From positions 1 to 35,958 of the forward strand of contig JAFGXD010000130.1 of assembly GCA_016936815.1 (NCBI GenBank): a DNA stretch of 35,958 bases, written 5' to 3'. The position numbers and the translations under genes are program-made. The stretch is from Bacteroidales bacterium. GTDB lineage: Bacteria > Bacteroidota > Bacteroidia > Bacteroidales > GWF2-38-335. Of this stretch, positions 7,776 through 17,277 are shown in pieces. The notes beneath the pieces were generated by a model. That model had not been told where the DNA came from. It saw only the letters and a list, made by a program, of their open reading frames with translations, and ran no database searches. The first letter of the stretch is position 1; the number at the start of each line of letters is the position of its first letter.

Positions 7776-9800
7776 TTGGTCTGCAAGATATTTGTAAAGT
7801 TCAATTTGAGACCTGAAGGGAGGATTATTGTTGGAATAAAAATTGTTTCTTAATTCACAATCTAAAATTCTAGCTTTAACGTTATCTTTCCACTGAATCA
7901 TAAAAATATCCTTTAACTGTTTCTGAATATTTTTGTCATAAATAGGGCAGGTAACCTCCACACGTCTTTCAATATTTCTTGTCATCCAGTCGGCAGATGA
8001 AATAAAGTATTTTTCATCTCCATTATTACAAAAAATAATAAATCTGGTGTGTTCTAAATATCTATCAATAATTGCTTTAGCCTCAATATGGTCTGAAAAG
8101 CCCTTTATACCCGGAATTAACGAAAACATTCCCCTTACATTAAGTTTAATATCTACTTTTGCTTTAGAGGCTTCATAAAGCCATTCGATTATTTCCCTGT
8201 CAACCAAGTTATTTATTTTAAGGTAAATAAAGGCCTGTTTACCTGCTTTTGCATTTTCAATTTCGGTTTGAATAAGGTTTATGAACCGATTTCTTGTATA
8301 GAAAGGTGAAAGGATAAAATGATTGAAATTTTCTCGTTTAAAGTTTCTTTCAAAGAAATTGAATACCTTAACTACTTCATTTGTAATTTTTCTATCGAAA
8401 GTAAGCAAAAGATGATCGGTATAAATTTTTGCAGTATCCTCGTTAAAATTTCCGGTGCCAACTCCTGCAAAGTTTACTAAACTCTTGTTTTCTTGTCTTG
8501 TTATTAATAATAGTTTTGAATGCACCTTTAAATTGGGTACACCATAAATTACTTTAACTCCTCCATCGCTAAGTTTTTGAGACCAATAGATATTTGCTTC
8601 TTCATCGAAACGAGCTTGTAGTTCAACTATTGCAATAACTGTTTTACCATTTTTTACAGCATTTATTAATGCATTAATTACTGTAGAATTTTTTGCAAGT
8701 CGGTAAAGTGTTATTTTAATTGTTTGAACTTTAGGGTCAATTGCTGCTTCTCTTAATAAATCAATGAAATTGTTAAATGAATGATAGGGAAAATATAACA
8801 AAATATCTTTTCTAACCGGTTTAGCAAAAAAACTTTTTCCCGGAATAAACTCAGGATGAGGAATTGGTAAAATTTGTGGGTTAATATTGCCTTCACCTCC
8901 AACTTTAGGGAAACTAATAAAATCCTTAAAATTGTGATATCGTCCTCCTGCAATAACAGCATCCAGCTTATTAAATTTTAGTTTCTCGGTTATGTAATAA
9001 AGAAGTTTTTCAGGAATATTTCTATCGTAAACAAATCTAACAGGGTTATTTTTCTTTCTCCTCTTCAAGCTTCTGGTCATATTTTCCACATAGCTTTCCG
9101 AAATATCGTCAACAATATCAAGTTCGGCATCTTTAGTAAGTTTTATTGTAAAAGCTTTTGCTTTATCGTAATCGAAAACCGGAAATACATCTTTTAGTCT
9201 AAATCTTATAATATCATCTAAAAGAATAATATATGTTTTTTCTTTTGAAGGGATTTGAAGAAAGCGCGGCAAAGAACCTGGTATTTCCAGAATTGCATAT
9301 TGCTCTCTTTTTTCTGAAAGTAATTGAATGGCAAAATAAATTTCATTTTCTTTTAAATCGGGAAAATTAATCGCCTGGTCTAGCATAATAGGATTTAAAC
9401 GAGGACGAACATTGTGATAGAAATAATCAGAAATAAAGGCTTCATGTTCTTCTAGTAACTCATCTTCGTTTATTATATGTATATTCTGTTCGGCTAGTTG
9501 TAAAAGTATTTTTTTATAATTTATTTCAAACCTTTTTCTTTGATCTACAACTATGCTGTTTATTTCAAGAAGAACCTCCTTTGGGTCGTAACCAAGAAAC
9601 TGTTTGGCTTTTTTACCCATATTTGAAAGTCTTTTAAGAGTGGCAACTCTAACACGAAAGAATTCATCAAGATTATTGGAATATATACCTAAAAATTTAA
9701 TTCTTTCAATTATGGGAACATCTTCACTTTCAGACTCCTGCAAAACCCTTTCATTAAAGGCTAGCCAACTTAATTCTTTGGCTCTATATAATTTTTCCAT
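7761..9800 (-). CDS. ppk1: Polyphosphate kinase 1
   Basis: A 679-residue PPK1, which reversibly transfers the gamma phosphate of ATP to inorganic polyphosphate through a phosphohistidine. The N-terminal helical domain opens with RAKELSWLAFNERVLQE, the middle has FPYHSFNNFIDLL, and the catalytic core shows NLKVHSKLLLITR with the autophosphorylated His427, plus the second conserved His in RYLEHTRFIIF and SSADWMTRNIERRVEV near the C-terminus. Length is normal (about 690). Its ATG begins at the base next to the sixA stop, so translation is likely coupled to that phosphohistidine phosphatase gene. Confidence 0.97.
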   Translation of the reverse strand: MEKLYRAKELSWLAFNERVLQESESEDVPIIERIKFLGIYSNNLDEFFRVRVATLKRLSNMGKKAKQFLGYDPKEVLLEINSIVVDQRKRFEINYKKILLQLAEQNIHIINEDELLEEHEAFISDYFYHNVRPRLNPIMLDQAINFPDLKENEIYFAIQLLSEKREQYAILEIPGSLPRFLQIPSKEKTYIILLDDIIRFRLKDVFPVFDYDKAKAFTIKLTKDAELDIVDDISESYVENMTRSLKRRKKNNPVRFVYDRNIPEKLLYYITEKLKFNKLDAVIAGGRYHNFKDFISFPKVGGEGNINPQILPIPHPEFIPGKSFFAKPVRKDILLYFPYHSFNNFIDLLREAAIDPKVQTIKITLYRLAKNSTVINALINAVKNGKTVIAIVELQARFDEEANIYWSQKLSDGGVKVIYGVPNLKVHSKLLLITRQENKSLVNFAGVGTGNFNEDTAKIYTDHLLLTFDRKITNEVVKVFNFFERNFKRENFNHFILSPFYTRNRFINLIQTEIENAKAGKQAFIYLKINNLVDREIIEWLYEASKAKVDIKLNVRGMFSLIPGIKGFSDHIEAKAIIDRYLEHTRFIIFCNNGDEKYFISSADWMTRNIERRVEVTCPIYDKNIQKQLKDIFMIQWKDNVKARILDCELRNNFYSNNNPPFRSQIELYKYLADQLNKK

Positions 9801-10292
9801 TTACTTCTTGTTTTTTTCAAATAGCAATAGTTTTCTTTTCTGTTGAAAAAAATCGGTCCAATTTTCTGCAACAGATTCAATTACAACTACACTTGTTTTT
9901 GGCATATAAATATCTGAATAACCTGTAAGCTCTGAGGCAATATCGGTTAAACCGGGATTATGACCAACAATTGCAATTGCATTATGTTCATTTTCTACTG
10001 TTTGCAGAATTTCTTGTAAAGATTCTGAACAAAAACCGGAGTATATTTCTTTCTTTAATTTTATTTCTGAAAACGGAAACCCTAATTCATCTGCAAAAAT
10101 AATAGCTGTTTCAATTGCTCTAAAAGCAGGGCTTGAATAAATAGCATCGAACCTTATTCCTTTTTTGCCTAATTTTTCTGCAATGTCCCTACTTATTTGT
10201 TTGCCTTTTTTTGTAAGACTTCTTTCAAAATCGGAATTAATGAAATCGTATTCTTCAGCTTTTCCATGCCTAATTATTATTAACTGTTTCAT
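9801..10292 (-). CDS. sixA: SixA-type phosphohistidine phosphatase
   Basis: A 163-residue histidine phosphatase superfamily protein. The RHG motif with the catalytic His9 opens the protein (LIIIRHGKAEEYDF), the second catalytic His is in AIVGHNPGLTDIA, and YSSPAFRAIETA supplies the second Arg. The short length and missing helical insert are typical of SixA, which removes phosphate from phosphohistidine in signalling or PTS proteins in the cytoplasm. It sits 16 bases after a lipoprotein-like gene and abuts ppk1 with no gap, which makes a link with polyphosphate or phosphate metabolism attractive, but the substrate is not shown by sequence. Confidence 0.85.
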   Translation of the reverse strand: MKQLIIIRHGKAEEYDFINSDFERSLTKKGKQISRDIAEKLGKKGIRFDAIYSSPAFRAIETAIIFADELGFPFSEIKLKKEIYSGFCSESLQEILQTVENEHNAIAIVGHNPGLTDIASELTGYSDIYMPKTSVVVIESVAENWTDFFQQKRKLLLFEKNKK

Positions 10293-10308
10293 AGTTAAAG
10301 AAATTACT

Positions 10309-10776
10309 TTACTTTATTCCAAGTCTTTCAGCCTCTTCAGGACTCTGTTTTTTAAGCAATTCGAAATCGGAATACTGTGTAATAATATTCATAGAAGCAA
10401 TAATCTGATATAAATCCCAGTCTTCCTGACCAATAGGGCTTGCTTTGCTATTAATTACATCCAGTCTTTTTGGGTCGGCACCGGTAAAAACATCCCAAAG
10501 AACTTGGTCACATTTAACTCTTTCAGCAGCATCAAGTTTTTCCTTTTGTTTTCCGTATGCAACAAATATTTTTATATACTTCTCCTTCAGATCTTTAATG
10601 GCAGGCCTAAGTTCGTCTAAGGGAAGATCTTTTAACAAAAGTTCTTCAAGTTCTTTTGTAGATTTAATAAAATCTTCTCCAATTGCTTTTCCCAAGTCCT
10701 TTCCGTTTGTAAAGGTCTTTTGGGTTTGTGAATCTTCTTTTTTATCAGAACCACAGGAAAAAAAAATTAAAAAGGT
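10309..10776 (-). pseudogene. Lipoprotein-like gene with disrupted start
   Basis: The conserved part encodes about 128 residues from a TTG at 10695, mostly helical and charged, with no recognised domain (WDVFTGADPKRLDVINSKAS, GQEDWDLYQIIASM). The frame continues upstream of that TTG to a stop at 10777-10779 and there encodes TFLIFFSCGSDKKEDSQ, which looks like the end of a lipoprotein signal with the lipidated Cys at 10753-10755. No ATG precedes this Cys in frame. Other frames just upstream carry further hydrophobic codons, so a one-base indel in the T/A homopolymers (10756-10773) would restore a normal signal peptide. Either the gene is recently broken, a rare start is used, or the sequence has an error. 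It is the first gene of the sixA-ppk1 run. Confidence 0.55.
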
Positions 10777-11002
10777 TTAAATAAATAATACAGTTAATTT
10801 TAAAGTTTTTAAGTCAATTTTTTTTTAATAAGAGTTCAAAAATAATAATTATCTGTCGATTTTATATTAATGTAATGTTAAACACTAAAATAAAAACAAA
10901 AATTCTCCATGTAAAAGGCAAAATTTTAGATATTTTCGGACATTATTGATAAGAAAACATTAACAATACCAAGAAAAAATTTTAAGGGTAATACAAAAAA
11001 AC

Positions 11003-11010
11003 TAACTTTG
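11003..11010 (+). promoter_or_regulatory. -7 box upstream of the mutL operon
   Basis: TAACTTTG matches TAnnTTTG and lies 17 bases before the ATG at 11028. A T-rich stretch about 20 bp upstream could serve as the -33 element but is not a clean TTTG. Confidence 0.4.
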
Positions 11011-11027
11011 TAAGTAAAACAGAAAGC

Positions 11028-11345
11028 ATGGCAATATTATCAGGAGGTGTTTTTAAAACACAACAGAACAAGCGGTTTGAATATAAACCAAGGTATTTTG
11101 ATCCCGAAAAAGAAGATTTAGAAAGACGTGTAGCAGAAGCAAAAAAGAAATACGGTAATGAGGATGAAAATGGAGATATTCCTGATTACAAATACAATAT
11201 AAGAACTCAAATGCGGGCAAATCGCGATTATTCTTCACTTAAAGATAAATCTCATCGTAGGCTAAAATTCACTATTAGGGTAATTACTATTGCTTTTATG
11301 CTTATTGCAGGTGTTTTGCTTTACGAACTTATTAGAAATTTATAG
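11028..11345 (+). CDS. Small single-pass membrane protein upstream of mutL
   Basis: A 105-residue protein with a charged, Tyr/Lys-rich N-terminal region (FEYKPRYFDPEKEDLERRV) and one C-terminal transmembrane helix at about residues 83-100, so it should be tail-anchored with most of the chain in the cytoplasm. No known domain. Similar short proteins are commonly found before mutL in Bacteroidota, to my knowledge, but their role is unknown. Its stop lies 3 bases before the mutL ATG, so the two are co-transcribed. Confidence 0.75.
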   Translation: MAILSGGVFKTQQNKRFEYKPRYFDPEKEDLERRVAEAKKKYGNEDENGDIPDYKYNIRTQMRANRDYSSLKDKSHRRLKFTIRVITIAFMLIAGVLLYELIRNL

Positions 11346-11348
11346 TAA

Positions 11349-13178
11349 ATGTCTGATATTATTCGTCTTCTTCCCGATTCTGTTGCCAACCAAATTGCTG
11401 CCGGTGAGGTTATTCAACGACCTGCTTCTGTGGTTAAGGAATTAATAGAAAACTCCGTAGATGCGGGTGCTTCAAGTATAAAAATAATTATTAAAGACGC
11501 CGGAAAAACTCTTGTTCAGGTAATAGACAATGGTTGTGGTATGTCTGAAAAAGATTGTAGAATGAGTTTCGAACGTCATGCTACTTCCAAAATTAAAACT
11601 GCCGACGATTTATTTGCAATTAGAACAATGGGCTTCAGAGGCGAGGCTTTGGCATCAATTGCAGCTATTGCACAAGTGGAAATGCGAACCAAACGTTTTG
11701 AAGATGAATTGGGTAGTCGAATAGTTGTTGAGGGTTCTGAAGTTATTTTACAGGAACCAATATCTTGTCCCCAAGGCACAAATTTTATGGTTAAAAATAT
11801 TTTCTATAATGTGCCTGCTAGAAGAAAATTTCTAAAAGCAGATACAACAGAATTCAAGAATATTATAAATGAAATTCAGCGTGTAGCTCTTGCAAATCCG
11901 GATATTGCAATGATTCTTAATCACAATAATGAAGATGTCTATAATCTTTCTTCAGGAAACCATAGACAAAGAATTGTGCAACTTTTCGGGAAAAATATTA
12001 ATCAGCATTTGGTTTCGGTAAATACCGATACTTCAATGCTTAAAATATCCGGGTTTATAGGCAAACCCGAAATTGCAAGAAAAAAAGGCGGAGAACAGTT
12101 TTTCTTTATTAATAACAGGTATATGCGACATCCATATTTTTATAACGCTGTTGTAAAAGCTTACGAAAATATTTTGCCTCCTGATATGTCGCCAAGCTTT
12201 TTTCTTTTTTTTGAAGCCGACACTAGCACTATAGACATAAACATTCATCCCACTAAAACAGAAATAAAATTCGAGGAAGAACAAGCTATTTATCAAATAA
12301 TTCATGTTACAATTAAAGAAGGATTGGGAAAATTTAATGTAATGGCATCCATAGATTTTAATCAGAATACCGGCTTTGCAGTGCCATATGTTAAAAAAGA
12401 TACAGAAATTAGACCTCCCGAAATTAGAGTTAATCCCGATTTTAATCCTTTCTTAAAAGAAAATTCCCCCTATTCAACAAAAACTCATCACACAGCAGTA
12501 AAACACTGGGAAAAACTTTACGAAGGACTTAAGAACGAAAACACACCCGACATTAGAAATGAGTCCGATATTGAACCTTTTTCCGAAAATGAAAATTATA
12601 TCTTTTCAGGTGTTGAACAACCTCAATTCCTTCAGCTAAAAGGAAAATATATTCTTACTCCGGTTAAATCGGGCTTAATGATTATTGACCAAAGAAGAGC
12701 TCATGAAAGAATCCTTTACGATAATTATTTAAGCTTAATGCAAGAAGAAAAAGTGCATTCGCAAAAAAGTCTGTTTCCTGAAAGCATTAACTTCAATCCT
12801 GATGATTTTGAAATAATAAAAGAACTTATTCCAGACTTAAAAAAAATTGGTTACGATATTGAAATTATTGGTAAAAATAGTATTATGGTTAACGGAGTTC
12901 CGGCAAATGAAATTTCCGGTGACCTAAAAACAATTTTAGATTCTTTTCTGGAAACCAGTCAATCAGGTGCTTTTTCTACTTCAGAAAATAAAAAGGAACA
13001 GTTAGCATTAGTTCTGGCAAAATCTAACGCTATTAATTACGGCAAAATGCTTGAATATGAGGAAATGACAAATATTTTCAATGGACTGTTTGCAGGATTA
13101 AATCCAAATTTCACACCCTCCGGAAAACTAATTGTTACAATTGTCTCAATAAATGATGTAGAGACTTTGTTTAAATAA
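11349..13178 (+). CDS. mutL: DNA mismatch repair protein MutL
   Basis: A 609-residue MutL, the ATP-dependent coordinator of mismatch repair that links MutS to strand incision. The N-terminal GHKL ATPase motifs are intact: NQIAAGEVIQRPASVVKELI with the catalytic Glu31, DNGCGM, RHATSKI and TMGFRGEALASIAA. A low-complexity linker (about 345-425) leads to the C-terminal dimer domain. There the endonuclease motif DQHA(X)2E(X)4E reads DQRRAHERILYD (from residue 447), with Arg in place of the His, and the CPHGRP zinc motif is replaced by TPSGKL near residue 589. Nicking activity is therefore uncertain although the rest of the protein is normal. Confidence 0.96.
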   Translation: MSDIIRLLPDSVANQIAAGEVIQRPASVVKELIENSVDAGASSIKIIIKDAGKTLVQVIDNGCGMSEKDCRMSFERHATSKIKTADDLFAIRTMGFRGEALASIAAIAQVEMRTKRFEDELGSRIVVEGSEVILQEPISCPQGTNFMVKNIFYNVPARRKFLKADTTEFKNIINEIQRVALANPDIAMILNHNNEDVYNLSSGNHRQRIVQLFGKNINQHLVSVNTDTSMLKISGFIGKPEIARKKGGEQFFFINNRYMRHPYFYNAVVKAYENILPPDMSPSFFLFFEADTSTIDINIHPTKTEIKFEEEQAIYQIIHVTIKEGLGKFNVMASIDFNQNTGFAVPYVKKDTEIRPPEIRVNPDFNPFLKENSPYSTKTHHTAVKHWEKLYEGLKNENTPDIRNESDIEPFSENENYIFSGVEQPQFLQLKGKYILTPVKSGLMIIDQRRAHERILYDNYLSLMQEEKVHSQKSLFPESINFNPDDFEIIKELIPDLKKIGYDIEIIGKNSIMVNGVPANEISGDLKTILDSFLETSQSGAFSTSENKKEQLALVLAKSNAINYGKMLEYEEMTNIFNGLFAGLNPNFTPSGKLIVTIVSINDVETLFK

Positions 13179-13243
13179 TAAGCGGTTTTTAGATAACACT
13201 AGTTAAAAAATCCTATTTGGAAATTTTTTTGTTCAATTTGCCT

Positions 13244-13251
13244 TATATTTG
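13244..13251 (+). promoter_or_regulatory. -7 box upstream of the MoxR gene
   Basis: TATATTTG is an exact TAnnTTTG match 26 bases before the ATG at 13278. TTTG sequences occur upstream at 13228 and 13216, though neither is at the ideal 19-bp distance. Confidence 0.45.
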
Positions 13252-13277
13252 CATGATTCGAATTAATATTTTACCGA

Positions 13278-14249
13278 ATGATGAATTTTAAAAACGATGT
13301 GGAAGCTGTTGATGCTCTACGAAAAGCCAACGAAACGCTTCATAATGAGGTAAACAAAGTAATTGTTGGTCAACACCAGGTGCTTAGAGAAATTATTATT
13401 ACTATTTTCAGCAATGGCCATTGTTTGCTTATTGGTGTTCCCGGCCTTGCCAAAACTCTTATGGTTACTACAATTGCCGATGTTTTGGGTTTGAATTTCA
13501 ATAGAATACAGTTTACTCCCGATTTAATGCCATCAGATATTATTGGTACTGAAATTCTTGACGAAAACAGGCAGTTTAAGTTTATAAAAGGCCCCATTTT
13601 TGCAAATTTTATTCTTGCCGATGAAATTAACCGTACTCCTCCTAAAACTCAGTCTGCCATGCTTGAAGCTATGCAGGAAAGATCGGTAACTGCTTCGGGA
13701 AGGCATTTCGATTTAGAAAGACCATTTTTTGTAATGGCAACCCAAAACCCAATTGAACAGGAAGGAACATATCCTCTGCCTGAAGCCCAACTCGACCGTT
13801 TCATGTTTAATATTCTTCTCGATTACCCTAGTCTTGACGAGGAATTTTCTATTGTAAAACAAACTACTTCCGATTACAAACCAAATGTGCAGAAAATTAT
13901 GTCTGCCGAAGATATTGTTTTTTTTCAGGACTTAATTCGTAGAATTCCAATTAACGATAATGTTATGCGTTATGCAGTAAATCTTGCAACCGCAACCAGA
14001 CCCAATACACCTGCCGCTAAACCTATTGTTAACGAGTTTATTAACTGGGGAGCCGGTCCAAGAGCTTCTCAATATCTTATTATTGGCGCAAAAACCAATG
14101 CTGTGCTAAATGGTAAATATTCGCCCGACATTGAAGATATTAAAGCCGTTGCCAAACCAATAATTCGTCATAGGGTTGTTAAAAACTATAAAGCCGAGGC
14201 CGAAGGTATTTCTGTAGATAACATTGTTGATGAATTACTCAAAGCTTAA
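13278..14249 (+). CDS. MoxR family AAA+ ATPase
   Basis: A 323-residue AAA+ protein of the MoxR family, thought to act as chaperones that mature or activate partner complexes. Walker A is GVPGLAKT (53-60), Walker B is FILADEINR (111-119), the sensor region is VMATQNPIEQEGTYPLPEAQ followed by LDRF, and the C-terminal helical lid ends in NIVDELLKA. Two adjacent ATGs exist at 13278 and 13281. MoxR genes usually precede DUF58 and von Willebrand (Bat) genes in Bacteroidota; here the next gene, 3 bases on, is instead an OstA-like protein, so the usual partners must be elsewhere. Confidence 0.92.
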   Translation: MMNFKNDVEAVDALRKANETLHNEVNKVIVGQHQVLREIIITIFSNGHCLLIGVPGLAKTLMVTTIADVLGLNFNRIQFTPDLMPSDIIGTEILDENRQFKFIKGPIFANFILADEINRTPPKTQSAMLEAMQERSVTASGRHFDLERPFFVMATQNPIEQEGTYPLPEAQLDRFMFNILLDYPSLDEEFSIVKQTTSDYKPNVQKIMSAEDIVFFQDLIRRIPINDNVMRYAVNLATATRPNTPAAKPIVNEFINWGAGPRASQYLIIGAKTNAVLNGKYSPDIEDIKAVAKPIIRHRVVKNYKAEAEGISVDNIVDELLKA

Positions 14250-14252
14250 AAT

Positions 14253-16091
14253 ATGAAGCAATTCGTCTTCGGTTTATTACTATTTTCGGTAATTTTACCT
14301 CTGCAGTTTTTTGCTCAGGTAAAAAATCAGGAAAAGAAGGAATCAAGCGAAATAGAAATTCTTAATGCCGAATATCTCGAATATGTTGAAGTTCATGGAA
14401 ATTTTCAGAAACTTGTTGGAAATGTAGTTTTTAAACACGATAACGCCCTGCTTTACTGCGACACCGCTCATTTCTACAAAGACAATAATTCGCTTATTGC
14501 TTTTTCAAACGTATATATTCGTCAGGGCGATTCTTTGCACATGTACGGAAATTGGCTGAAATACGACGGAAAAACCAAAATAGCCAAGTTTAGAAAAAAA
14601 GTGAAGTTAGTAGACAAAGAACTCACCCTTTTTACAGATTCTCTTGATTTCGACCGAAATACAAATATTGGTAAATACGAACATGGTGCTTCAATAATTG
14701 ATAATGAAAACGATTTGGCCAGCAAAGTTGGATACTACTATTCCGACAAGAAATTGATGTTTTTTAAAGACTCTGTGGTTCTTATTAATCCGCAATACAC
14801 AATGTATAGCGATACTCTAAAGTACCACACCGGAACCGAAATTGCATATTTCTACGGTCCAACAAGAATTGTGTCCGACTCGAATCTTATCTACTGCGAA
14901 AATGGTTGGTACGATACCAAAAAAGATATTTCTAGGTTTTCAAAAAATGCCTTTTTGCAATCTCCAACGCAAAAACTTAGTGGCGACAGTTTATACTACG
15001 ACAGAAAATTAGGTTTTGGTGAAGGACTGAAAAATGTTGAAATTATTGATACCACCGAAAAACTAATATTAAGAGGAAATATTGGTCATTATTTTCAATC
15101 TCCGGAAAGAAGTATGATGACGGACTCTGCTGTTTTTATTAATTATTCAGAAGGCGACAGCCTATATTTACACGCCGACACATTAAGAATGCACACATTT
15201 AATGATACCATTAAGCAAAAAAGATTTATTAACGTTGCAGATTCATTAAGGTTATCGGATTCATTATTGGTAAACGCAGAGTTGCTTACAGACTCTTTGG
15301 GGCGAAAAAGAACCTCCAGAGAAATAAGAGTTTGGTATCCAATTGGACTTCCGACCGATACAGTTGTAGCAGTTTATGTTGACACCGCAATGGATTTTAA
15401 AATGGTAAGAGGCTTTTACAGAGTTAAAATGTATAAATCCGATTTTCAGGGAAAATGCGATTCTTTAGTATATTCAACAATGGATTCGACAATGAAACTG
15501 TATCACGACCCTATATTGTGGTCCGACAACAATCAGTTAACGGCAGAGTTTATTGAAATGCTTACCGGCAACAATACAATTAAAGAGGTAATGATGAGAA
15601 ACAAAGCCATGATAATTGCCGATCAGGATTCCATAAGATTTAATCAGATAAAAGGAAGGGAAATGAAAGGCTTTTTCAATAAAAGCGATTTACGAAGAAT
15701 TGATGTTAGTCAGAATTCACAGGTAATATATTTTATTGAAGACGATTCGGGCGACACAACAGATTTGGAAGAAAAAGAGTTTATTGGAGTTAACTATGTG
15801 GAATCCAGTAAAATGATTATCCATCTTGAAGATGGTGAGGTAAGCAGAATACACTTTATTCCGGCAAGCGATGGGAGAGTAATGCCCCTAGACGAAAAGC
15901 CGGCTAGTGAACAGAGATTGGAAGGCTTTGCTTGGAGAATTGAACACAGACCAAAAAAATTGGCTGATATTTTTCTTTGGGAAGGATTTAGTATTTCCGA
16001 TAAACTTGTTATAAAATTCGAAACAAAAGAAGAAGATATTGAGCAAATAGATAAGGATGAAACAGAAATTCTTGAAGAAGAAATTTTTTAG
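14253..16091 (+). CDS. OstA/LptA-like periplasmic protein
   Basis: A 612-residue secreted protein with a signal peptide (MKQFVFGLLLFSVILPLQFF, cleavage near AQ). The body has many beta-strand repeats of the OstA type: a hydrophobic pair, then LYCDTAHFYKDNNSL, MYGNWLKYDG, LFTDSLDFDR, MYSDTLKYH and LSGDSLYYDR, recurring about every 20-25 residues. This is the beta-jellyroll pattern of LptA and the N-terminal part of LptD, which carry lipopolysaccharide across the periplasm. The Bacteroidota OstA-like proteins are longer than LptA (~180) and lack a clear LptD barrel; LPS binding is inferred. It is 3 bases from the MoxR gene. Confidence 0.82.
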   Translation: MKQFVFGLLLFSVILPLQFFAQVKNQEKKESSEIEILNAEYLEYVEVHGNFQKLVGNVVFKHDNALLYCDTAHFYKDNNSLIAFSNVYIRQGDSLHMYGNWLKYDGKTKIAKFRKKVKLVDKELTLFTDSLDFDRNTNIGKYEHGASIIDNENDLASKVGYYYSDKKLMFFKDSVVLINPQYTMYSDTLKYHTGTEIAYFYGPTRIVSDSNLIYCENGWYDTKKDISRFSKNAFLQSPTQKLSGDSLYYDRKLGFGEGLKNVEIIDTTEKLILRGNIGHYFQSPERSMMTDSAVFINYSEGDSLYLHADTLRMHTFNDTIKQKRFINVADSLRLSDSLLVNAELLTDSLGRKRTSREIRVWYPIGLPTDTVVAVYVDTAMDFKMVRGFYRVKMYKSDFQGKCDSLVYSTMDSTMKLYHDPILWSDNNQLTAEFIEMLTGNNTIKEVMMRNKAMIIADQDSIRFNQIKGREMKGFFNKSDLRRIDVSQNSQVIYFIEDDSGDTTDLEEKEFIGVNYVESSKMIIHLEDGEVSRIHFIPASDGRVMPLDEKPASEQRLEGFAWRIEHRPKKLADIFLWEGFSISDKLVIKFETKEEDIEQIDKDETEILEEEIF

Positions 16092-16212
16092 TCGTCTTAC
16101 TCACTAGACCCTGTTTATCTAATTACGCAAAATTATTCTAATATTATTGTTTCTTAAGTCTTATTTATCCAGAATCAACAAGTTATTGTTAGTAAAAACC
16201 GAGAATTTACAT

Positions 16213-16241
16213 TTTGAACTTGTTGTTTTGTAGTATATTTG
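16213..16241 (+). promoter_or_regulatory. Promoter of the OmpA-like lipoprotein gene
   Basis: TTTG (16213-16216), 17-bp spacing, then TATATTTG (16234-16241), an exact match to TAnnTTTG. The ATG lies 25 bases downstream. Confidence 0.55.
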
Positions 16242-16266
16242 GCCGAAACCAAAAAAAATCGAAGAA

Positions 16267-17277
16267 ATGAGCAACAAAGTATTTTTTTCTATCGGAATTC
16301 TTCTTGCAGGATTGTTTTTATTCTCATGCGTTCCCGCCCGTAAATTCGGAGACATGAAAACTGCAAAAGAAAATTGCGAAACCAGCCTAGAAGAATGTAA
16401 AGCGCAAAATAACGAAATAAATATAAAACTAAAAGAACTTGAAACTCAGTTTGAACTTCTTAAAAAACAGTCAACCGGCCTCGTTAACGACACTACTGTT
16501 ATGGGTATTTCACTTAGAACAATTAAAACTCAGTATAACGATATTGAAAAGCTGAACAAAACCCTTCAAGACAAACTTAAAGAGCAATTAAAAGGAAATC
16601 AGGCCGAACAAATGAAATTGTTAGAGGAACTTGAACAAGCAAGAATTGATTTGCAGAAAAAACAAGATGCTCTTTTTGAACTAGAATCGGAATTAAACCA
16701 AAAACAGGCCAATATTGACAAATCGAAGGCCGAACTTGAAGCAAAAAACAAACGTCTTGCCGAACTTGAAAGAAAACTAACTTATAACGACTCCATTGTA
16801 AATGCTCTAAAAGACAAAGTTTCTGCTGCTCTTTTAGGTTTTGAAGGCGATGGACTAACCATTGAACAAAAAAATGGTAAGGTTTATGTCTCCCTAGATG
16901 AAAAATTACTCTTTAAATCAGGTCGTTGGGATGTTGATCCAAAAGGACAAACTGCTCTTAAAAATCTTGCCGGTGTTTTGGAAAAAAATGAAGATATTAA
17001 TATTGTAATTGAAGGTCATACCGACGATTTAGCTTATGGCGGAAATGGAAATATTCAGGACAACTGGGATCTTTCAGTTAAAAGAGCTACCGCAATTGTT
17101 AAAATAATTCTTAGCAATTCAAAAGTCGATGCCAAAAGACTAACAGCTTCCGGTAGAGGCGAATTTATGCCAATTGACGATTCAAAAACAAAAGATGCAA
17201 GAGCTAAAAACCGTAGAACAGAAATAATTTTAACTCCAAAACTAGACGAATTGTTCAGGATTCTTGAGTCTAATTAG
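16267..17277 (+). CDS. OmpA-family peptidoglycan-binding lipoprotein with coiled coil
   Basis: A 336-residue outer-membrane lipoprotein. The signal ends in the lipobox LFLFSC with Cys21. A long coiled coil rich in Leu, Glu, Lys and Gln covers about residues 35-175 and works as a spacer. The OmpA C-terminal domain covers about 200-330 and shows NIVIEGHTDD, with the Asp that binds diaminopimelate, and the loop after LTASGRGEFMPIDD ending in KNRRTEIIL with the conserved Arg. It should tether the outer membrane to the peptidoglycan. It is a single gene with its own promoter. Confidence 0.92.
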   Translation: MSNKVFFSIGILLAGLFLFSCVPARKFGDMKTAKENCETSLEECKAQNNEINIKLKELETQFELLKKQSTGLVNDTTVMGISLRTIKTQYNDIEKLNKTLQDKLKEQLKGNQAEQMKLLEELEQARIDLQKKQDALFELESELNQKQANIDKSKAELEAKNKRLAELERKLTYNDSIVNALKDKVSAALLGFEGDGLTIEQKNGKVYVSLDEKLLFKSGRWDVDPKGQTALKNLAGVLEKNEDINIVIEGHTDDLAYGGNGNIQDNWDLSVKRATAIVKIILSNSKVDAKRLTASGRGEFMPIDDSKTKDARAKNRRTEIILTPKLDELFRILESN

